Origin: WLND01 sp040398845
GTDB taxonomy: Bacteria > Actinomycetota > Actinomycetes > S36-B12
Length of the DNA stretch: 64,000 nucleotides
NCBI GenBank assembly: GCA_040398845.1
Contig: JBBATH010000008.1
Coordinates: 62,001 to 126,000, forward strand
Reading direction: 5' to 3'
Shown here: in pieces, positions 8,193-16,156 of the stretch
Layout: every line of letters starts with the position of its first letter
Position numbering within the stretch: position 1 is the stretch's first letter
Made by a program: the position numbers and the translations under genes
Notes under the pieces: generated by a model
What the model saw: only the letters and a program-made list of their open reading frames with translations
What the model was told of the DNA's origin: nothing
Databases searched by the model: none

Positions 8193-9137
8193 ATGCAATC
8201 GACGTTTCCCTGGGGCGATGTGTCCGTCTACGTCGCAGGCCATCGCGGCCTAGTGGGATCGGCACTGTGGCGAGCCCTCGAGGCAGCGGGCGCGGGCAAG
8301 CTCATCGGCTGGACCTCGAAGGAGCTCGATCTCCGCGACCGCACCGCCACCCATGACGCGATCACCGAGGCCAAGCCCGACATCATCATCGACGCAGCCG
8401 CCAAGGTCGGCGGCATCATGGCCAACTCCACGTTCCCCGTCGAGTTCCTACGCGACAACACGCTGATCCAGACAAACGTCATGGATGCCGCCCATGCTGC
8501 CGGCGTCGACCGGCTGCTCTTCCTTGGCTCATCCTGCATCTACCCGCGGCACGCGACCCAGCCGATCCGTGAATCGTCGCTCATGACCGGACCCCTCGAG
8601 CCTACGAATCAGGCGTATGCCATGGCCAAGATCTCCGGCATCTTCTACATCGAGGCGCACCGCACCCAATACGGACGCCGCTGGATCTCCGCGATGCCGA
8701 CGAACCTGTACGGACCAGGCGATAACTTCGATCTCCAGTCATCTCACGTACTGCCCGCCTTCATCCGCAGGTTCCACGAGGCGAAGGTCGCCGGAGCGCC
8801 GACCGTAACCGTCTGGGGCACCGGCACACCGCGGCGCGAGTTTCTTCACGTCGACGACCTCGCCGAGGCCTGCCTCGTCCTCCTTCAGCACTACGACACC
8901 CACGAAACCATCAACGTGGGCCTCGGCGACGATATGCCGATCCGTGAACTCGCCGAGACAGTGGCATCCGTCGTCGGCTTCGAGGGCACCATCGAATGGG
9001 ATTCCTCCAAGCCCGATGGCATGCCGCGCAAGCTTCTTGACACCTCCCGCATCAATGAGCTCGGATGGCAGCCACAGATCTCCCTTCGCGACGGTGTGGC
9101 GAGCACCTACGAGTGGTACCTCGCGAACAAGGCCTAG
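8193..9137 (+). CDS. fcl: GDP-L-fucose synthase (NAD-dependent epimerase/reductase)
   Basis: A 314-residue extended SDR that converts GDP-4-keto-6-deoxymannose to GDP-L-fucose by 3,5-epimerisation and NADPH-dependent reduction. The nucleotide-binding GHRGLVG (residues 16-22) is followed by the catalytic triad region: SSCIYP (Ser113/114) and YAMAKISG (Tyr142, Lys146). The late LYGPGDNFDLQSSHVLPA and WGTGTPRREFLHVDD are typical of Fcl/WcaG. The matching GDP-mannose 4,6-dehydratase (gmd) is not in this window. The product would feed fucose into surface glycans, consistent with the polysaccharide genes to the left. It is probably cotranscribed with the next gene, 7 bp downstream. Confidence 0.93.
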   Translation: MQSTFPWGDVSVYVAGHRGLVGSALWRALEAAGAGKLIGWTSKELDLRDRTATHDAITEAKPDIIIDAAAKVGGIMANSTFPVEFLRDNTLIQTNVMDAAHAAGVDRLLFLGSSCIYPRHATQPIRESSLMTGPLEPTNQAYAMAKISGIFYIEAHRTQYGRRWISAMPTNLYGPGDNFDLQSSHVLPAFIRRFHEAKVAGAPTVTVWGTGTPRREFLHVDDLAEACLVLLQHYDTHETINVGLGDDMPIRELAETVASVVGFEGTIEWDSSKPDGMPRKLLDTSRINELGWQPQISLRDGVASTYEWYLANKA

Positions 9138-9144
9138 GCGCAGC

Positions 9145-9522
9145 ATGGCTGAACAGGTTGCCGATGAACCGCTGCAGGTTTTCCTGCCGGGGCGAATGTC
9201 GCTGCTCGTCCGCCTGACCGCCAAGGAGGGCCTGCGCCTCGCGCTCCTCGACGTCCTCAATACCTATACCGACCGCCTCGCGGAGGAGCCCGGAACCGAG
9301 ATGTTCATCGTGTCCGTTGACCCCGACACCCCCGACAACGTCTGGCTCTTCGAAATCTTCAAGGACGAGGCTGCGCAAGAGGCCCACCGAGCGTCGGCAC
9401 CGTTCGCTGTGCTCATGAGTGCGATGCCACCACTGCTCGAGGGTCCGCCAGCGGTGCTGCGCATGGATCCCCTACGGATGTCACTGCAACAGGGCGTGCT
9501 CCACGACGACTGGGTGTTCTAG
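9145..9522 (+). CDS. Antibiotic biosynthesis monooxygenase (ABM)-fold protein
   Basis: A 125-residue protein with a dimeric ferredoxin-like ABM fold. The pattern LVRLTAKEGLRLALLDVLNTY, then EEPGTEMFIVSVDPDTPDNVWLFE and IFKDEAAQEAHRAS, is that of the YgiN/ABM group. The ATG at 9145 follows the fucose synthase stop by 7 bp, which suggests translational coupling; a longer frame from 8944 would overlap that gene and is less likely. Such proteins include heme or quinol oxygenases and many of unknown role, so the reaction is not assigned. Its pairing with a sugar nucleotide enzyme may be accidental. Confidence 0.78.
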   Translation: MAEQVADEPLQVFLPGRMSLLVRLTAKEGLRLALLDVLNTYTDRLAEEPGTEMFIVSVDPDTPDNVWLFEIFKDEAAQEAHRASAPFAVLMSAMPPLLEGPPAVLRMDPLRMSLQQGVLHDDWVF

Positions 9523-9524
9523 CC

Positions 9525-10784
9525 CTACGTGAATGGGGGGCGCTCATCGAACCTCAGGCTCGTCCGACCCGCTGCCCGCCAGAGCCGAGCAGTCGCATCG
9601 GTGTCCTCATCGGTGACGAGGTTGCCCATCACGCGCAGCGCAATGGTCATGAGCGAGCGCGAGCGCATGCCGACTGGGCCGAAGGTCGGCAGGAAGCCGG
9701 GAACGGTAAGGAACCCCGCGAGCCGGCGCGCAATGGAGAATGCGGTGCCGTAGTGCTGCCGCAGGACAGGCGCCCACTGGGCCTCGTAGTCCATTGACGC
9801 ACTCGCGACCGTTCCCGAAAGAACATGTGCGGCGAGGCGGCCCGTCTCGAGTCCATAGTCGATGCCCTCGCCATTGAGGGGGTTGACGCAGCCCGCTGCG
9901 TCGCCGACCAGCATCCAATTGGGGCCGGCGACCCCGCTCACCGCACCGCCCATCGGCAGCAGCGCCGACCAGGGTGCACGGATTTCGCCCTCGAGCTGCC
10001 ATTCAGTGCGCTGGTCATCGGCGTAGTGCTGCATGAGGGCCCGGAGGTTCACCTCGGCCGGGTGCTTACTCGTCGCGAGGGTCCCGACGCCGATATTCAC
10101 CTCGCCGTCGCCGAGCGGAAACACCCAGCCATAGCCGGAAAGGAGCTCGCCCTGCTGCCCGCGGAGTTCGAGGTGTGAGGAGATCCAGGGGTCATCACTT
10201 CGATGGCTCTTGACGTAACCGCGGGCCGCGACCCCGTAGACGGTGCTGCGATGCCAGGCACGTCCAAGCCGACGTCCGAGCTGGGACTTGGCGCCGTCGG
10301 CGACGATGAGGCGCTTGCAGCGGATCTCTCGGGTTTGGCCCTTACCAGTTGCGAAGGTGACCGAGGTGACCTTGCCCCCATCGACCGCCACTTCGATGGC
10401 GCGGTGGCCCTCGGCAACAGCGGCTCCGGCATCGATCGCTACCCGGCGGATGGCATCATCGAGTTCGAGGCGAGGCGCTGCTCCGCCATGGCTCGGCAGT
10501 GAGCCGCCCGGCCAGGGGAGGGTGAGTGTCCGGCCAAAGCCGGCAGCCCGAAGGCCTTGGTTCCGGGCCTTGCCCTCGAGGAAGGGTGACAGCCCGAGAA
10601 GGTCAAGTTCCGCGATCGCACGTGGCGTGAGGCCGTCGCCGCAAGGCTTGTCACGGGGAAAGGCCTCGGCATCGGCGAGGAGGACGTCAAGGCCGGCGCG
10701 CGCACCCCAAGCAGCGGTCGCTGAGCCGGCTGGACCGGCTCCAACAACGAGCACATCGGTCTCTAGGACGGGGGCTGCAGTCAT
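9525..10784 (-). CDS. Geranylgeranyl reductase family FAD-dependent oxidoreductase
   Basis: A 419-residue flavoprotein with the FAD-binding VLVVGAGPAGSATAAWGARA at the N-terminus, the active-site-region motif DKPCGDGLTPRAI, and the second FAD motif MLVGDAAGCVNPLNGEGIDY. This is the CHL_P/geranylgeranyl reductase family, whose actinobacterial members reduce isoprenoid double bonds, for example of menaquinone (MenJ-like) or archaeal-type lipids. The ATG at 10784 was chosen because the longer frame to 10991 would run through the EamA gene, which ends 8 bp upstream. It is convergent with the ABM gene (2-bp gap), leaving no room for a separate terminator. Confidence 0.87.
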   Translation of the reverse strand: MTAAPVLETDVLVVGAGPAGSATAAWGARAGLDVLLADAEAFPRDKPCGDGLTPRAIAELDLLGLSPFLEGKARNQGLRAAGFGRTLTLPWPGGSLPSHGGAAPRLELDDAIRRVAIDAGAAVAEGHRAIEVAVDGGKVTSVTFATGKGQTREIRCKRLIVADGAKSQLGRRLGRAWHRSTVYGVAARGYVKSHRSDDPWISSHLELRGQQGELLSGYGWVFPLGDGEVNIGVGTLATSKHPAEVNLRALMQHYADDQRTEWQLEGEIRAPWSALLPMGGAVSGVAGPNWMLVGDAAGCVNPLNGEGIDYGLETGRLAAHVLSGTVASASMDYEAQWAPVLRQHYGTAFSIARRLAGFLTVPGFLPTFGPVGMRSRSLMTIALRVMGNLVTDEDTDATARLWRAAGRTSLRFDERPPFT

Positions 10785-10791
10785 GGTTCTT

Positions 10792-11733
10792 CTATTGTCC
10801 CGGGTCACGGCGGAACCGCACTCGGGGCCGCTTGGGCAAGTGCAGAATTCCTTGCGCAGTTGCCGCCCCGACGATGAGGAGTACCCCGCCGAGTGGCTGG
10901 TTCCAGGTGATGTGCTCGTCGAGAAAGAGAGCCCCCAGAAGGACGGCGATGAGCGGCGGGATGTAGGTGACCGTGCTCGCGGTCGTTGCATCGGCCCGAC
11001 CCAGGACCTGGAAGTTCAAGATGTAGGCGATGCCACTCCCAAGACAGCCGAGTCCAAGCATCGCGATGACGGTTGAGGTCTGAATCGGCGCGATCGTCAC
11101 GCCGGTCACCAATGCGATCGGTGCCGTCTGGATCGTTCCCATGATGAGAACCCCCGTTGCGAGCGCGAGGGGCGTGAGGTCACTGGCCATCGGGCCGCCC
11201 GTGAGGTGGCGGCGGCCATATGGGTAGGAAAACCCGTAGCAGGTGATAGCAATGATGCAGGCGCCGATTCCGATCAAGGTGCCACCGCCGAGCCCCTGCC
11301 AGAAACCGACCACGACGAGAACTCCGACGAATCCGATCGCCAGGCCGATGATGCGCTGTCGGTTGGGGCGCTCCTCCGGGAACACGAGAAGGATCGCGAT
11401 GAGGGTCATGAGCGGCGTGGCCCCGTTGATAATGCCGGCGAGCGCAGACGAGATGTGGGTCTCGCTGACGGCGAACATCGTCCAGGGAATGGTGCTCACG
11501 AGGGCGCCGTAAATGAAGAGCCGTTTCCAGGTTCTCCGGGGTGGCAGGGCTGTGCGGGTAATCGCGCTGATGATGAGCAGAGTGATGGCACCGAGGACGA
11601 TCCTGCCGAGTGAGACGCCTACTGGAGTGAGTGATTCCAACCCGATTTTCATGAAGGCGAAGGAGCCGCCCCAGATGAGGGCCAGCAGCAGGTAGGACGG
11701 CAGCCACCGAGACGTCGCCGAGGGTTGCGTCAC
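10792..11733 (-). CDS. EamA/DMT-family transporter
   Basis: A 313-residue inner-membrane protein with about ten hydrophobic segments arranged as two EamA repeats. It starts with SYLLLALIWGGSFAFMKIG, the usual first helix of the drug/metabolite transporter superfamily; the second repeat ends in TASTVTYIPPLIAVLLGALFL, where the helix-9 region is typical. Substrate is unknown. The start overlaps the stop of the Ada-type gene by four bases (ATGA), so translation is probably coupled. The C-terminal tail is basic (KRPRVRFRRD). Confidence 0.88.
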   Translation of the reverse strand: MTQPSATSRWLPSYLLLALIWGGSFAFMKIGLESLTPVGVSLGRIVLGAITLLIISAITRTALPPRRTWKRLFIYGALVSTIPWTMFAVSETHISSALAGIINGATPLMTLIAILLVFPEERPNRQRIIGLAIGFVGVLVVVGFWQGLGGGTLIGIGACIIAITCYGFSYPYGRRHLTGGPMASDLTPLALATGVLIMGTIQTAPIALVTGVTIAPIQTSTVIAMLGLGCLGSGIAYILNFQVLGRADATTASTVTYIPPLIAVLLGALFLDEHITWNQPLGGVLLIVGAATAQGILHLPKRPRVRFRRDPGQ

Positions 11734-12644
11734 CGGGCATTCTTACCAGTAACAGGGACTTCGTTGCCGCGTGCTTCCAGGTCGAGCAACTGCTCCTTCA
11801 CCTCGAGGCCCCACGCGTAGCCGGCCAGTGAGCCGTCACCGCGGATCACTCGGTGACAGGGGATCGCGAGGGCGATCGGGTTGTTTGCGCAGGCGGACGC
11901 GACTGCGCGGGCTGCCCTTGGGCTGCCGATCTCTCCCGCGACCTCGGTGTAGGTGCGCGTCTGGCCGGACGGGATCTCGCGCAGCGCCTGCCAGACACGA
12001 GCCTGGAAAGCCGTGCCGCGAATATCGAGGGGCAGATTCGCGTCGCTCCCGTTCAGCGCGAGAGCTCGCAGGGCGGTCATGACGTCGGTCATCGCCACCT
12101 CGTCGCGAATCAGGTTCGCGTGCCTGAACTCCGTGGCTATCTCGAGTTCGAGGGCCACTTCGTTCGTTCCGATGCGGACGGCGCAAAGCCCGCGCGGGGA
12201 GGCCACCGCGATGAGGATGCCGACCGCCGAGGGCGCCGTGGCCCAGATGAGAAGTTCACCACGGGCACCTGAGGCAAACTCGCTGGGTGTCATGCCGAGG
12301 CGCCGGCCGGCCTCCTCATAGAACGCGCGCACCGATCCGTAGCCCGCGTCGAGGATTGCCTCGGTTACGGTCAAAGCGCTGCGAAGGGCCGTGCGCGCCA
12401 GTGTCGTCCGCACTGACCTACCGTATGCACGGGGCGTTACCCCGACCGAGTCCGTGAAATCCCGCTGGAGTTGGCGCGCACTGCAAAGTGCAAGTCTTGC
12501 AAGGGCGGTGGTGTCGATCGGGCCGCCTGAGGCCTCCATGGCGCGGCAGGCGACGAGGACGCGCTGCATTGGGGTCGACACGCAGGCAACGGTAAGGCGC
12601 CCACTTGCGCCTACGCACTCCGGTTCACGACACGATTTCGCCAA
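11730..12644 (-). CDS. Ada-like AraC-HTH and O6-methylguanine-DNA methyltransferase protein lacking the N-terminal phosphotriester domain
   Basis: A 304-residue two-part protein. Residues about 26-125 form an AraC-type helix-turn-helix like the central part of Ada (ITEAILDAGYGS-type second helix, GMTPSEFASGARG). Residues about 140-300 are a methylated-DNA cysteine methyltransferase with the suicide motif IPCHRVIRG (Cys263) and the DNA-binding wing SPRAARAVASACANNP. E. coli Ada has a further N-terminal zinc domain with the phosphotriester-accepting Cys38. Here only about 25 residues precede the HTH, so the usual activation switch is missing. The ATG at 12644 may be too early; Met26 (12569) is an alternative. 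Role: direct repair of O6-alkylguanine and possibly regulation. Confidence 0.85.
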   Translation of the reverse strand: MAKSCREPECVGASGRLTVACVSTPMQRVLVACRAMEASGGPIDTTALARLALCSARQLQRDFTDSVGVTPRAYGRSVRTTLARTALRSALTVTEAILDAGYGSVRAFYEEAGRRLGMTPSEFASGARGELLIWATAPSAVGILIAVASPRGLCAVRIGTNEVALELEIATEFRHANLIRDEVAMTDVMTALRALALNGSDANLPLDIRGTAFQARVWQALREIPSGQTRTYTEVAGEIGSPRAARAVASACANNPIALAIPCHRVIRGDGSLAGYAWGLEVKEQLLDLEARGNEVPVTGKNAR

Positions 12645-12727
12645 ACGTCGGCGCCCATTGGGAGTGGCGTCCTCAGCCTCCGTTCAACAGGTATGGATTA
12701 CATGTGAACCACCGGAGACGGCGCCCT

Positions 12728-12910
12728 ATGACACACCGCGCCACCGTGGCAGTTCGCATTACGCTCGACGAGCAACGTCGACTTGATGAGCTCTCCGCGC
12801 GTACTGGACGTTCCCGATCGTTCTACGTGCGCGAGGCCATTCCAGAGTGGGAGAACTCTGATCAGTCGACCCGGCCCGCGGTGGAACTCTGGTCTGAACT
12901 CGGTCTATGA
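12728..12910 (+). CDS. RelB/RHH-type antitoxin, apparently shortened
   Basis: A 60-residue ribbon-helix-helix protein: the strand AVRITLDEQRRLDELSART is followed by GRSRSFYVREAI, the classic N-terminal DNA-binding fold of RelB/ParD-like antitoxins. Typical members continue with a helix such as EDLEDYYLAEEVL before the final LGL. Here VREAI jumps within a few residues to a short linker ending in ELWSELGL, so an internal part seems deleted. GGAG lies about 9 bases before the ATG. It overlaps the toxin frame by four bases (ATGA), the usual TA layout. Confidence 0.72.
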   Translation: MTHRATVAVRITLDEQRRLDELSARTGRSRSFYVREAIPEWENSDQSTRPAVELWSELGL

Positions 12911-13095
12911 GTCACTGGACTCTTGTCACGGCCCTCACCGACCCTCGTCCACGGGCTCAGTCTCTCTCAGGAAATTGGGCCGGTTATTGGCGTTATCGCA
13001 TCGGTGACTACGAAGTGATTGTTCAATTTCGTGACACAGAATTACGGATCATTGCGGTCAACGTGGGTCACCGGTCGGCGATCTATGTGGCGTGA
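12907..13095 (+). pseudogene. RelE/ParE-type toxin, N-terminally truncated
   Basis: A 62-residue frame whose C-terminal part is a clear RelE/ParE match: GNWAGYWRYRIGDYEVIVQF, then RDTELRIIAVNVGHRSAIYV. A complete RelE is 85-95 residues and starts with a strand and two helices (VEYTPRAERDLRKL-like, then RILR-like). Only MSHWTLVTALTDPR precedes the conserved part, so about 30-40 N-terminal residues are missing. The start still overlaps the antitoxin stop in ATGA, so the loss looks like an in-frame deletion rather than a frameshift. It is probably inactive, though a residual function cannot be excluded. Confidence 0.6.
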
Positions 13096-13115
13096 TGGTG
13101 TTGCCCGGTCTTTGA

Positions 13116-13232
13116 TCAGTTGCAGGTGCACTGCTGCTCGACCGGCACGTTTGCCATCACCTCTTGCACATGCTCACCACAGCCACTCCACGTGACCAGA
13201 CCGCAACTACTGCAACGAACAGGACTGCACAT
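13116..13232 (-). CDS. Small cysteine-rich putative metal-binding protein
   Basis: A 38-residue minus-strand frame with six cysteines, Cys2, 7, 10, 18, 35 and 37, plus His21, in the order C-x4-C-x2-C-x7-C-x2-H and a final CxC. The blocks VRCSSCGLVTWSGCGEHV and EQQCTCN look like a compact zinc- or copper-binding knuckle; I believe similar short unnamed ORFs occur in other actinobacteria, but this is from memory. An in-frame ATG at 13244 would add four residues. No good ribosome site is seen for either start. A promoter with an embedded CsoR-like palindrome lies directly upstream, which argues that this is a real, regulated gene. It ends 22 bp from the RelE remnant, on the opposite strand. Confidence 0.68.
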   Translation of the reverse strand: MCSPVRCSSCGLVTWSGCGEHVQEVMANVPVEQQCTCN

Positions 13233-13264
13233 TCGAGCCGCCATCGGTTGATGCGAACAGTGAC

Positions 13265-13294
13265 ATGATACCCTAGGGGGTATATAAACGCCAA
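13265..13294 (-). promoter_or_regulatory. Promoter with embedded CsoR-like operator
   Basis: On the minus strand a -35-like TTGGCG (13294-13289) and a -10-like TATCAT (13270-13265) are 18 bases apart. The spacer contains the palindrome ATACCCCCTAGGGTAT (13283-13268; perfect 6-base arms ATACCC/GGGTAT). A/T-flanked C-tract/G-tract palindromes of this type are known operators of the CsoR/RcnR/CstR repressor family. The -10 ends about 33 bases before the small Cys-rich ORF. No csoR-like gene lies in the window, so the regulator would act in trans. Confidence 0.58.
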
Positions 13295-13317
13295 GGATCC
13301 AAGCCTAGGACCTTGGG

Positions 13318-15039
13318 TCAGGTCGACGGAACACGCCAGCTCAGACGCGTGCCACCTGTGTCGGATACCCGCTCGAGGGCGCACGAGCCCCCAAGGCCAA
13401 TCGCCCGGGCGTCAAGGTTCGCGACACCGGAGCGGCGCCCGGGGCCGTGAATCGGCACACCGACGCCATCGTCGGTCACGATCAGGATCACCTCAGATGC
13501 GATGACTTCAATCGAAACATCGACCCTCCCCGCATGCGCGTGTCGGGCAGCATTCGTGAGCGCCTCTCGTAGCGCGGAAATGAGGTGATCTGCCGTGGTG
13601 TCAGCAACCGCGGAGTCGATCACCCCGGTAAACGTGACCGAAGGCTCGAATCCAAGGAGCGCGGCCGCCTGTGCCGTCTCGCGCAGGATGCGGCCACGAA
13701 GACCTGTCGATGGACCCACGGTGGGCTCATGCAGCGCGAATATCGTCTGACGGATCTCGCGGATCGTCTCGTCCATCTCATCGACTGCCTTCGACATCCG
13801 GTCACGCACTGAATCGTCAAGCCCCGGGGTCCGAAGCGCCCCCTGCAATTGCATGCCGGTGGCAAAGAGTCGCTGGATGACAAGGTCGTGCAGGTCGCGC
13901 GCAATTCGATCGCGATCCTCGTACACCGCAAGCCTGCCCTGCTCCCGCCGATGCTCCGCAAGCACCAGCGTTACTGCTGCCTGCGCAGCGAACGCCTCAG
14001 CGAGTTCGACGATATCGAGTGGCACGGCGCTAGCGCTGATATCCCACAGCAGGCCCGCTACACCGAGGGTGCGATCCGCAGCAAGCATCGGCAACACAAT
14101 CATCTGGCCGAACTCGCGCGGTGTATCTAAATCGAGGGTGAACGGGCCACGCCCGATGGTGGAGCGTGATGCGAAGGCCTCAACTAACAACTGTCCTTCA
14201 GCCGGCTGTCTTCCGAGGAGGCCTCGACTTATGCCATCGAAGGCAGCACTGCGCGAAACTCGACGACGGCTTCGTTGAGGCGTCCATCGGGTTGGCGCCG
14301 CACTGGCATCCTGATCCTCGAGCCTCACGTTCACGACCTCGACCACCAGATTGCCCTGGGCGTCCGGCATGGCAATCAGGGAGGCGTCGGCACCCGTGAG
14401 CCCAAGAAGTCCAGCACTGATGACCGGCAGGACCTCCGCGCTTTCAGCTCCACCCAACACCGCGTTGGCGATCGCCGCAACAGCCTCCTGCCAACGCTCG
14501 CGCTGACGGCTGCGCTCGTAGAGTCGCGCATTCTCAATGGCGACTGCTGCCGCGGCAGCGAGCGCCATCACCGTTCGTTTATCCTCCGCCGTGAACCCGC
14601 CGGCACCACGTTTTTCGGTGAGGTAGAGATTGCCGAATATCTCACCGCGAACCCGAACAGGCACCCCGAGAAAGGAGTTCATCGCAGGATGACCTGACGG
14701 GAAGCCTGTCGACAAGGGATGGTCAGTGAGCCGCTCAATGCGAATCGGGACCGGATTTTGGGTCAGCAGCCCAAGGATGCCCATACCGGTCGGGAGCGGT
14801 CCAATCGACGCGGCCACAAGCGGATCTATACCAACGTGGATGAACTCGACGACCCTCCCATCGGCGCCAAGGACCCCGAGGGCTCCGTATTCAGCGTCGA
14901 CGAGGTCTACCGCCGCCTTCACGATCCGGCGAAGCGTCGCACCAAGTTCAAGTCCCGCCGCAACCGAGACAACCGCCGCAAACAATCCACTGTCCCTGTC
15001 GCCCCCCATAGGGTCATCATCCCCCGATGACGATGCCAC
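13318..15039 (-). CDS. GAF-domain sensor histidine kinase, DosS/DevS-like
   Basis: A 573-residue cytoplasmic NarL-type sensor kinase: GAF1 at about residues 22-172, GAF2 about 184-360, a HisKA_3 dimerisation region with phosphoacceptor His384 in RDLHDLVIQRLFATGMQLQG, then an HATPase domain with the N-box EALTNAARHAH and G-box TDDGVGVP. GAF1 closely resembles mycobacterial DosS/DosT, including FLGVPVRVRGEIFGNLYLTE. The segment GFPSGHPAM keeps a histidine (His117) where DosS/DosT place the heme-ligating region, so heme binding and gas sensing are possible but unproven. No response regulator is adjacent. Met11 (15009) is an alternative start. Confidence 0.88.
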   Translation of the reverse strand: MASSSGDDDPMGGDRDSGLFAAVVSVAAGLELGATLRRIVKAAVDLVDAEYGALGVLGADGRVVEFIHVGIDPLVAASIGPLPTGMGILGLLTQNPVPIRIERLTDHPLSTGFPSGHPAMNSFLGVPVRVRGEIFGNLYLTEKRGAGGFTAEDKRTVMALAAAAAVAIENARLYERSRQRERWQEAVAAIANAVLGGAESAEVLPVISAGLLGLTGADASLIAMPDAQGNLVVEVVNVRLEDQDASAAPTRWTPQRSRRRVSRSAAFDGISRGLLGRQPAEGQLLVEAFASRSTIGRGPFTLDLDTPREFGQMIVLPMLAADRTLGVAGLLWDISASAVPLDIVELAEAFAAQAAVTLVLAEHRREQGRLAVYEDRDRIARDLHDLVIQRLFATGMQLQGALRTPGLDDSVRDRMSKAVDEMDETIREIRQTIFALHEPTVGPSTGLRGRILRETAQAAALLGFEPSVTFTGVIDSAVADTTADHLISALREALTNAARHAHAGRVDVSIEVIASEVILIVTDDGVGVPIHGPGRRSGVANLDARAIGLGGSCALERVSDTGGTRLSWRVPST

Positions 15040-15205
15040 CGGAAGGGGGAACCCGAATCACCGCAACCCCAACCGGTAACAGACCAGACGGATCCGAGGG
15101 TGCGCGGGACTAACGTCCTGAAGTTCTGGGCGACTCATGGGTGACGTCGGTTCCCGGCACCGAGGTCGAATGGGCTCTGGCTCAATCATCTGAGAGGCTG
15201 TCCGA

Positions 15206-16156
15206 GTGACGATAAGCCCGAGCGAGGTTCGAGCGGCTCAGGGCCCTCGGGTGAGCGCCGGTACCCCCCTTCAGATCTGGGTTCCGCTCGTCGCGCTCTG
15301 GCTCGTATGGGGTTCCACCTATCTCGCGATCGCTGTCACGACCCAGACGATGCCGCCCTTGCTTTCAGCCGCGCTGCGTTTTCTTGCCGCGGCTGCACTC
15401 CTCGGAGTCGGGCTCATCATGTTCAAGGGCATCGGAGTGCTTCGGGTCAGCCTCCGCGAGCTCGCCTTTTCAGGCCTCATGGGAGTCATGCTCCTCGGTG
15501 TCGGAATTGGGACCGTCTCGCTGTCCGAGCAGCACATTCCGAGCGGCGTCGCGGCTCTTCTCGTCTCCGTGAACGCGCTCTGGGTCGTCCTGCTTCGGGT
15601 GCGCGCGGGGCAACGTCCGTCCCGACTGACCCTGGCAGGCGTGGCTGTCGGCATTGTGGGGCTGGCGTTCATGCTCCTTCCCGGGGGGACAGCAGTCATC
15701 TCAGGAACCGACCGCGACGTGGTCTTCTGGTCGGCGGCCGTGCTCGTCAGCGCCTTTTCCTGGGCCTTCTTCTCATTCAAGTCAACGGGCTACCCACTGC
15801 CACGCAATGTGTTTGTCATGACCTTCTACGAACTCGTGATCGCGGCATTAGCGCTCCTAGGCGCCGGGGCCGTGACCGGCGAGCGCCTTGATTTCACCGT
15901 GGTCACCCAGTCCTCGTGGGTCGCCCTGGGCTGGCTTGTCCTCGCCTCCCTCATCGGGTACTCCGCCTACGGTTGGCTCCTCAACAAGGCCCCGTTGTCA
16001 CTCACCTCGACCTACGCTTACGTGAACCCCGTCGTCGCGGTCCTGCTCGGCTCGCTCATTCTCAGCGAGCCGCTCACCCGCGACGTCATCGTCGGCCTCA
16101 CCGTCGTGCTCGGCGGCGTCATTCTGGTGATCAATGGCGAGCGCCGCACCCGCTGA
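15206..16156 (+). CDS. EamA-family (RhaT/YdcZ-like) transporter
   Basis: A 316-residue membrane protein with ten predicted helices in two EamA repeats. WVPLVALWLVWGSTYLAIAV is the usual first helix and LTSTYAYVNPVVAVLLGSLI the conserved ninth-helix region. Translation begins at GTG 15206 with no strong ribosome site. It overlaps the acyltransferase start by 23 bp, so the two are likely cotranscribed. It is the second DMT transporter in the window and not close to the first in sequence. Substrate is unknown. Confidence 0.88.
   Translation: MTISPSEVRAAQGPRVSAGTPLQIWVPLVALWLVWGSTYLAIAVTTQTMPPLLSAALRFLAAAALLGVGLIMFKGIGVLRVSLRELAFSGLMGVMLLGVGIGTVSLSEQHIPSGVAALLVSVNALWVVLLRVRAGQRPSRLTLAGVAVGIVGLAFMLLPGGTAVISGTDRDVVFWSAAVLVSAFSWAFFSFKSTGYPLPRNVFVMTFYELVIAALALLGAGAVTGERLDFTVVTQSSWVALGWLVLASLIGYSAYGWLLNKAPLSLTSTYAYVNPVVAVLLGSLILSEPLTRDVIVGLTVVLGGVILVINGERRTR

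Noticed and set aside
10784..10991. Longer start for the geranylgeranyl reductase family gene
   Set aside because: The extra 69 codons lie inside the EamA gene in another frame and show no similarity; the FAD motif begins soon after ATG 10784.
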